From Candidatus Parcubacteria bacterium (GTDB lineage: Bacteria > Patescibacteriota > Patescibacteriia > UBA1558 > GWA2-36-10): DNA of 7,438 nucleotides. The position numbers were made by a program, and so were the translations under genes. The first letter of the stretch is position 1. Each line of letters starts with the position of its first letter. The notes under the pieces are model-generated. The model was given only the letters and a program-made list of their open reading frames with translations. It did not search any database and was not told where the DNA came from. Positions 5,398 to 7,438 of this stretch are shown here, piece by piece. Location: contig JAHFJB010000010.1 of the NCBI GenBank assembly GCA_023246135.1, positions 1,160-8,597 of the forward strand. The letters run 5' to 3'.

Positions 5398-5646
5398 GTG
5401 AATAGGCTTCACGTCAATCCCTGGGTTTCCGGACCCGCGTTGCTCATCCTCAACTGGGTAGGACTCTTAACCCTGCCCAACACGCCATGGAAAGGAGTGG
5501 CTACTTTTGGCCTGATTCTTGCCTGCTTCGGTGTTCGAGCCGGCGAGAGAGACAGAGACCGCAGTTTCTTCATCGCTGTTGCAGCAGCCATCGCACTAGC
5601 CGTGTCATTGGTGGTCTACACTAAGACCTACAGATGGTTCGGCTAA
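5398..5646 (+). CDS. Small GC-rich membrane protein of unknown function
   Basis: An 82-aa protein starting at GTG, chosen because AGAAAGG lies about 9 nt upstream and no better start exists. It has two or three membrane segments: roughly 12-26, 33-47 ('GVATFGLILACFGVR') and 57-75 ('FFIAVAAAIALAVSLVV'), with a charged loop 'AGERDRDR' at 48-55 between the last two. Family unknown. Its composition is GC-rich against AT-rich neighbours, and it has its own promoter, leader hairpin and downstream terminator, so it is an independent transcription unit (possibly shared with the 16-aa ORF that follows 14 nt later). Confidence 0.7.
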   Translation: MNRLHVNPWVSGPALLILNWVGLLTLPNTPWKGVATFGLILACFGVRAGERDRDRSFFIAVAAAIALAVSLVVYTKTYRWFG

Positions 5647-5660
5647 AGGAGCCTTACTCC

Positions 5661-5711
5661 ATGTCCCCCGACAAAGGGCCGAAACCGCGAGCTACGACGC
5701 TCCGGGACTAG
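5661..5711 (+). CDS. Possible 16-aa micro-ORF with strong ribosome site
   Basis: ATG to TAG encodes MSPDKGPKPRATTLRD. AAAGGAG lies 9 nt upstream of the ATG, starting inside the last codon of the 82-aa gene. The ribosome-site/start region matches the left-edge gene at 18 of 22 positions, which is the main reason to take it seriously. Its second half lies in the hairpin of the terminator, so translation could interfere with terminator folding. It could equally be a relic of a longer gene. Confidence 0.4.
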   Translation: MSPDKGPKPRATTLRD

Positions 5712-5719
5712 GCCTTTTT
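5673..5719 (+). terminator. Terminator after the 82-aa gene and micro-ORF
   Basis: Outer stem AAAGGGCC (5673-5680) with GGCCTTTT (5711-5718), 8 bp with one G-U. Inner stem CCG-C-GAGC (5685-5692, one bulged C) with GCTCCGG (5699-5705). A T-run follows at 5715-5719. It overlaps the stop codon of the convergent pterin dehydratase gene. Confidence 0.65.
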
Positions 5720-6070
5720 GATTTCATCTATAATCTTTTCTATCTTGGCGGCTATTATAAAATCATTTTCCGATAAACCTGCTATGGCATGCGTCCACAA
5801 CTCTATTGTCACTTGATTATAAAATATATAAATATCGGGATGGTGGCCTTCTTTTTCGGCGACTTTGGCGATTTTATTGACAAAGTCTATGGCCTCAAGA
5901 AAACTTTTAAATTTAAAAGTTTGTTTTATTTTTTTCTCATCAATAATCTGCCAGGAAGTATGGAGTTGTTCCAGGTATATCTTAATGGCGCTGGCTTGGA
6001 GCGAGGGATAATCGCCTTCGCAGGCCAGGCAGTTTCTATTGGCTAGTTCTATATGGTTATTTATTGACAT
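5708..6070 (-). CDS. Pterin-4a-carbinolamine dehydratase (PCD/DCoH family)
   Basis: A 120-aa protein of the PhhB/PCD family, which dehydrates 4a-hydroxytetrahydropterin formed during pterin-dependent hydroxylation. The N-terminal 'CLACEGDYPSLQ' (14-25) is the usual CxxCxG...L leader. The active-site motif EGHHPD with His76-His77 and the third His94 in 'LWTHAIAGLSENDF' are all present with the family spacing (17 residues between the second and third His), followed by 'AAKIE'. So it should be catalytically competent. No hydroxylase gene lies nearby, so its role here is open; members are often found without an obvious partner. The start codon overlaps the -35 of a divergent plus-strand promoter. 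No Shine-Dalgarno is visible. Confidence 0.92.
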   Translation of the reverse strand: MSINNHIELANRNCLACEGDYPSLQASAIKIYLEQLHTSWQIIDEKKIKQTFKFKSFLEAIDFVNKIAKVAEKEGHHPDIYIFYNQVTIELWTHAIAGLSENDFIIAAKIEKIIDEIKKA

Positions 6071-6093
6071 TGTTTAATATAAATAGTTATAAT
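6064..6093 (+). promoter_or_regulatory. Consensus promoter of the 53-aa GC-rich gene
   Basis: TTGACA (6064-6069), 18-nt spacer, TATAAT (6088-6093): both hexamers perfect. The -35 overlaps the start codon of the divergent pterin dehydratase gene. The predicted leader to the ATG at 6148 is about 47 nt. Confidence 0.8.
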
Positions 6094-6147
6094 GTGTCCG
6101 TATCGTGATAGTCGCGTTCGATGGGTTGTTAGCCAAGGAGGGAGACC

Positions 6148-6309
6148 ATGAGTCATAGTCGTAAGCCTCGCGGTACCGAGGAAGAGCAGCGTCAGCGGCG
6201 GATTAGGTTGGCGTTTGCCATCATGGCTGGCCCGGTGGCCGCACTCTTCTTTCTCTGGATTTACCAGATCCTGACCAACCCTTCGTCCGTTCCCTTGTTG
6301 CCCAAGTGA
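6148..6309 (+). CDS. 53-aa single-pass membrane protein, GC-rich, unknown
   Basis: The protein starts MSHSRKPRGTEEEQRQRRIR, has one membrane helix (about 21-41, 'LAFAIMAGPVAALFFLWIYQI') and a short tail 'LTNPSSVPLLPK'. The basic N-terminus predicts N-in topology. AAGGAGGGAGACC before the ATG is a strong ribosome site. By my count the ORF is about 57% GC, far above the flanking genes. With a consensus promoter before it and a strong hairpin terminator after, it is a complete one-gene transcription unit. I do not recognise the family. Confidence 0.75.
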   Translation: MSHSRKPRGTEEEQRQRRIRLAFAIMAGPVAALFFLWIYQILTNPSSVPLLPK

Positions 6310-6344
6310 TTTATCGCTTCGGGCACCCGTCCTTTCCCGTTTCC

Positions 6345-6388
6345 CGCCTAGTGGTTCTCCTTCGGGGGAGCTACTAGGCGGCGTTTTT
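6345..6388 (+). terminator. Strong terminator of the 53-aa gene
   Basis: A 16-bp stem (6345-6360 with 6365-6380, three G-U pairs) capped by a TTCG tetraloop, then GCG and TTTTTATTTT. The T-run overlaps the stop codon of the convergent alpha/beta hydrolase gene. There is no matching T-run on the minus side. Confidence 0.9.
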
Positions 6389-7007
6389 ATTTTGTTACGT
6401 CACTTTTTATCATTTTGATGATTTCCGGAAATTCGGATATTTTGAAATGACCGGGGATATGCTTGTATATGACTATATTAGCCTGCTTTAGCTTGGCAGC
6501 ATATTTTTTGGCATGCGACACAGGCACCACATCATCATTCTTGGCAAAAAGTAAAGTTATTTTTTTACAGTTTTTTTCTAGGAGTGATAGGTTTGAAGTT
6601 AGCTTGAAGCCGCCGACTAAGTCTTCGCCATAAAGCGTATTGTCAAAAGGTGGACAGACTAGATATACTGATAGCAATTTTTTGGCAAATTTATTTTCTG
6701 ATAGATACTTGGCCAGAAACATTCCGCCCATAGAGGCACCAATAAGAATTGCATTGTTTTTCAGATAAGGAAAGTATCTTTCAAAATGGATTACCCAGTC
6801 GCTATATTTTGCGTTTTCAAGTAAGGGCATTTTCGGTCTAATGATTTGGAAATTAGGCCCTAATTTTTTTTCTAGATAATCATCATGCCACCTTGCTTTT
6901 TTATCAATGGATATTTCGCGGTGTTTGAGCCAATGTAAATAGTTTTTTTTGTTTTTAAAGGTCATACCGCCGTGGATGTAGAGGATTTGTGTTTTTTGTT
7001 TGGGCAT
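6387..7007 (-). CDS. Alpha/beta hydrolase (serine hydrolase, RBBP9/YdeN-like)
   Basis: A 206-aa single-domain alpha/beta hydrolase. The oxyanion-hole region is 'YIHGG' (10-14), the nucleophile elbow is GASMG with Ser92 (90-94), the acid is probably Asp158 in 'AKNDDVVPVSHA', and the base is His187 in 'IPGHFK', giving a complete catalytic triad. Short length, 'YSDWVIHFERY' and the 'D-x-V-V-P' acid loop resemble the small RBBP9/YdeN serine hydrolases. Substrate unknown. No signal peptide, so cytoplasmic. There is no Shine-Dalgarno; a possible extended -10 (TGA-TATAAA, 7075-7083) lies about 70 nt upstream. The 79 nt between this gene and the next hold no clear terminator. Confidence 0.85.
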   Translation of the reverse strand: MPKQKTQILYIHGGMTFKNKKNYLHWLKHREISIDKKARWHDDYLEKKLGPNFQIIRPKMPLLENAKYSDWVIHFERYFPYLKNNAILIGASMGGMFLAKYLSENKFAKKLLSVYLVCPPFDNTLYGEDLVGGFKLTSNLSLLEKNCKKITLLFAKNDDVVPVSHAKKYAAKLKQANIVIYKHIPGHFKISEFPEIIKMIKSDVTK

Positions 7008-7086
7008 ATTTTTATTTTTTTAATATTGGTGATGTATTTTCTCGCAAAAAATGGGGGTAACGTTTTAAGGATTTTTTATATCAAAA

Positions 7087-7263
7087 TTATTTCCAACCTA
7101 ACCAATAGATTATACCAGCCGCAATTACTGACGCAACTACTGAAAATAATATACCTATAATAATTTTTTTAATCAAAGATTCATTGTTCTGCTGGCGATT
7201 ATCAATTTTAAGTTTATTTTTCATGCCTGACTGTGAAATATTATCTCTACCAATAATTTGCAT
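7087..7263 (-). CDS. 58-aa single-pass membrane protein, unknown
   Basis: The frame opens MQIIGRDNISQSGMKNKLKI and ends in a membrane helix at about 34-55 ('IIIGILFSVVASVIAAGIIYWL') plus GWK. The polar N-terminal half ('GRDN..SQSG..NK', 'DNRQQNNES') is Asn/Gln-rich. The start follows the stop of the upstream partial gene by 4 nt, so the two form an operon. Such short GDN/QSG-plus-helix proteins are familiar as hypotheticals, but I cannot name the family. The next Met (codon 14) is an alternative start. Confidence 0.65.
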   Translation of the reverse strand: MQIIGRDNISQSGMKNKLKIDNRQQNNESLIKKIIIGILFSVVASVIAAGIIYWLGWK

Positions 7264-7267
7264 AAAT

Positions 7268-7438
7268 TTATTTATTTATTTCTATTTTATTTTCACTACC
7301 AGACTGCATGTATTTATCTCCTAAAACTACTTCAAACTTTATGTCAAAAAGTCGTCTAATTTCAACGCCATATTCATTTAATTTATCTATTCTAGCTTCT
7401 AAAATTATAATTATGTTATCCTTCTTGGACTTTATGAA
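7268..7438 (-). CDS. C-terminus of an unknown protein (partial, runs off right edge)
   Basis: Fifty-six codons are open from the window edge to a TAA. The visible part contains a charged segment 'KKDNIIIILEARIDKLNEYG', likely strand then helix, then 'RRLFDIKFEVVLGDKY' and a polar tail 'MQSGSENKIEINK'. The tail resembles the N-terminus of the 58-aa protein encoded 4 nt downstream. AT-rich, same strand and composition as the neighbours. Function cannot be assigned from this fragment. Confidence 0.6.
   Translation of the reverse strand, partial: FIKSKKDNIIIILEARIDKLNEYGVEIRRLFDIKFEVVLGDKYMQSGSENKIEINK

Noticed and set aside
5075..5401. 108-aa plus-strand ORF overlapping the 181-aa gene
   Set aside because: It reads a shifted frame of the low-complexity tail and runs through the terminator and promoter at 5265-5333; no ribosome site.
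1..7438. CRISPR array, toxin-antitoxin pair, prophage or transposase
   Set aside because: No regularly spaced repeats and no such protein families are visible in any frame, apart from the small GIY-YIG protein.

Overview
The window looks like a chromosomal segment of an AT-rich, small-genome bacterium, most plausibly a member of the Candidate Phyla Radiation / Patescibacteria. The reasons are the gene set (a PilT retraction ATPase, a pterin dehydratase, a free-standing 85-aa GIY-YIG protein, many short hypotheticals), tight gene packing and weak or absent Shine-Dalgarno sites on most genes. That placement is inference; there is no rRNA or phylogenetic marker here.

Layout. The left edge holds the start of a GC-rich minus-strand gene (95 to the edge). 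A minus-strand tRNA cluster follows: tRNA-Arg(TCG), tRNA-Lys(CTT), a GIY-YIG ORF, and then a second, degenerate 5' half of the same tRNA-Lys carrying a perfect 16-bp palindrome. From 793 to 2786 lies a pilT operon: pilT overlaps by one base a gene with a degenerate cyclic-nucleotide-binding-like domain plus a GAF domain. From 2929 to 4487 is a three-gene minus-strand operon: cob(I)alamin adenosyltransferase, a membrane-anchored DUF4430 (transcobalamin-C-terminus-like) protein and a six-helix S-component-like membrane protein. It ends in a 15-bp GC-rich terminator and reads as a candidate B12 uptake and activation unit.

From 4708 the plus strand carries an unknown 181-aa basic protein with a Pro/Ser-rich tail and its own terminator, then an 82-aa GC-rich membrane protein and a 16-aa ORF that runs into a terminator. 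Next come a minus-strand pterin-4a-carbinolamine dehydratase, a plus-strand GC-rich 53-aa single-pass membrane protein with consensus promoter, ribosome site and terminator, and a minus-strand alpha/beta hydrolase. The right edge holds a 58-aa single-pass protein and the C-terminus of another gene, four bases apart, sharing a short motif.

The main themes are: (i) a possible tRNA-targeted mini-element around the GIY-YIG gene; (ii) a compact corrinoid salvage operon; (iii) several small, GC-rich, self-contained transcription units with strong expression signals scattered among AT-rich genes with weak ones.
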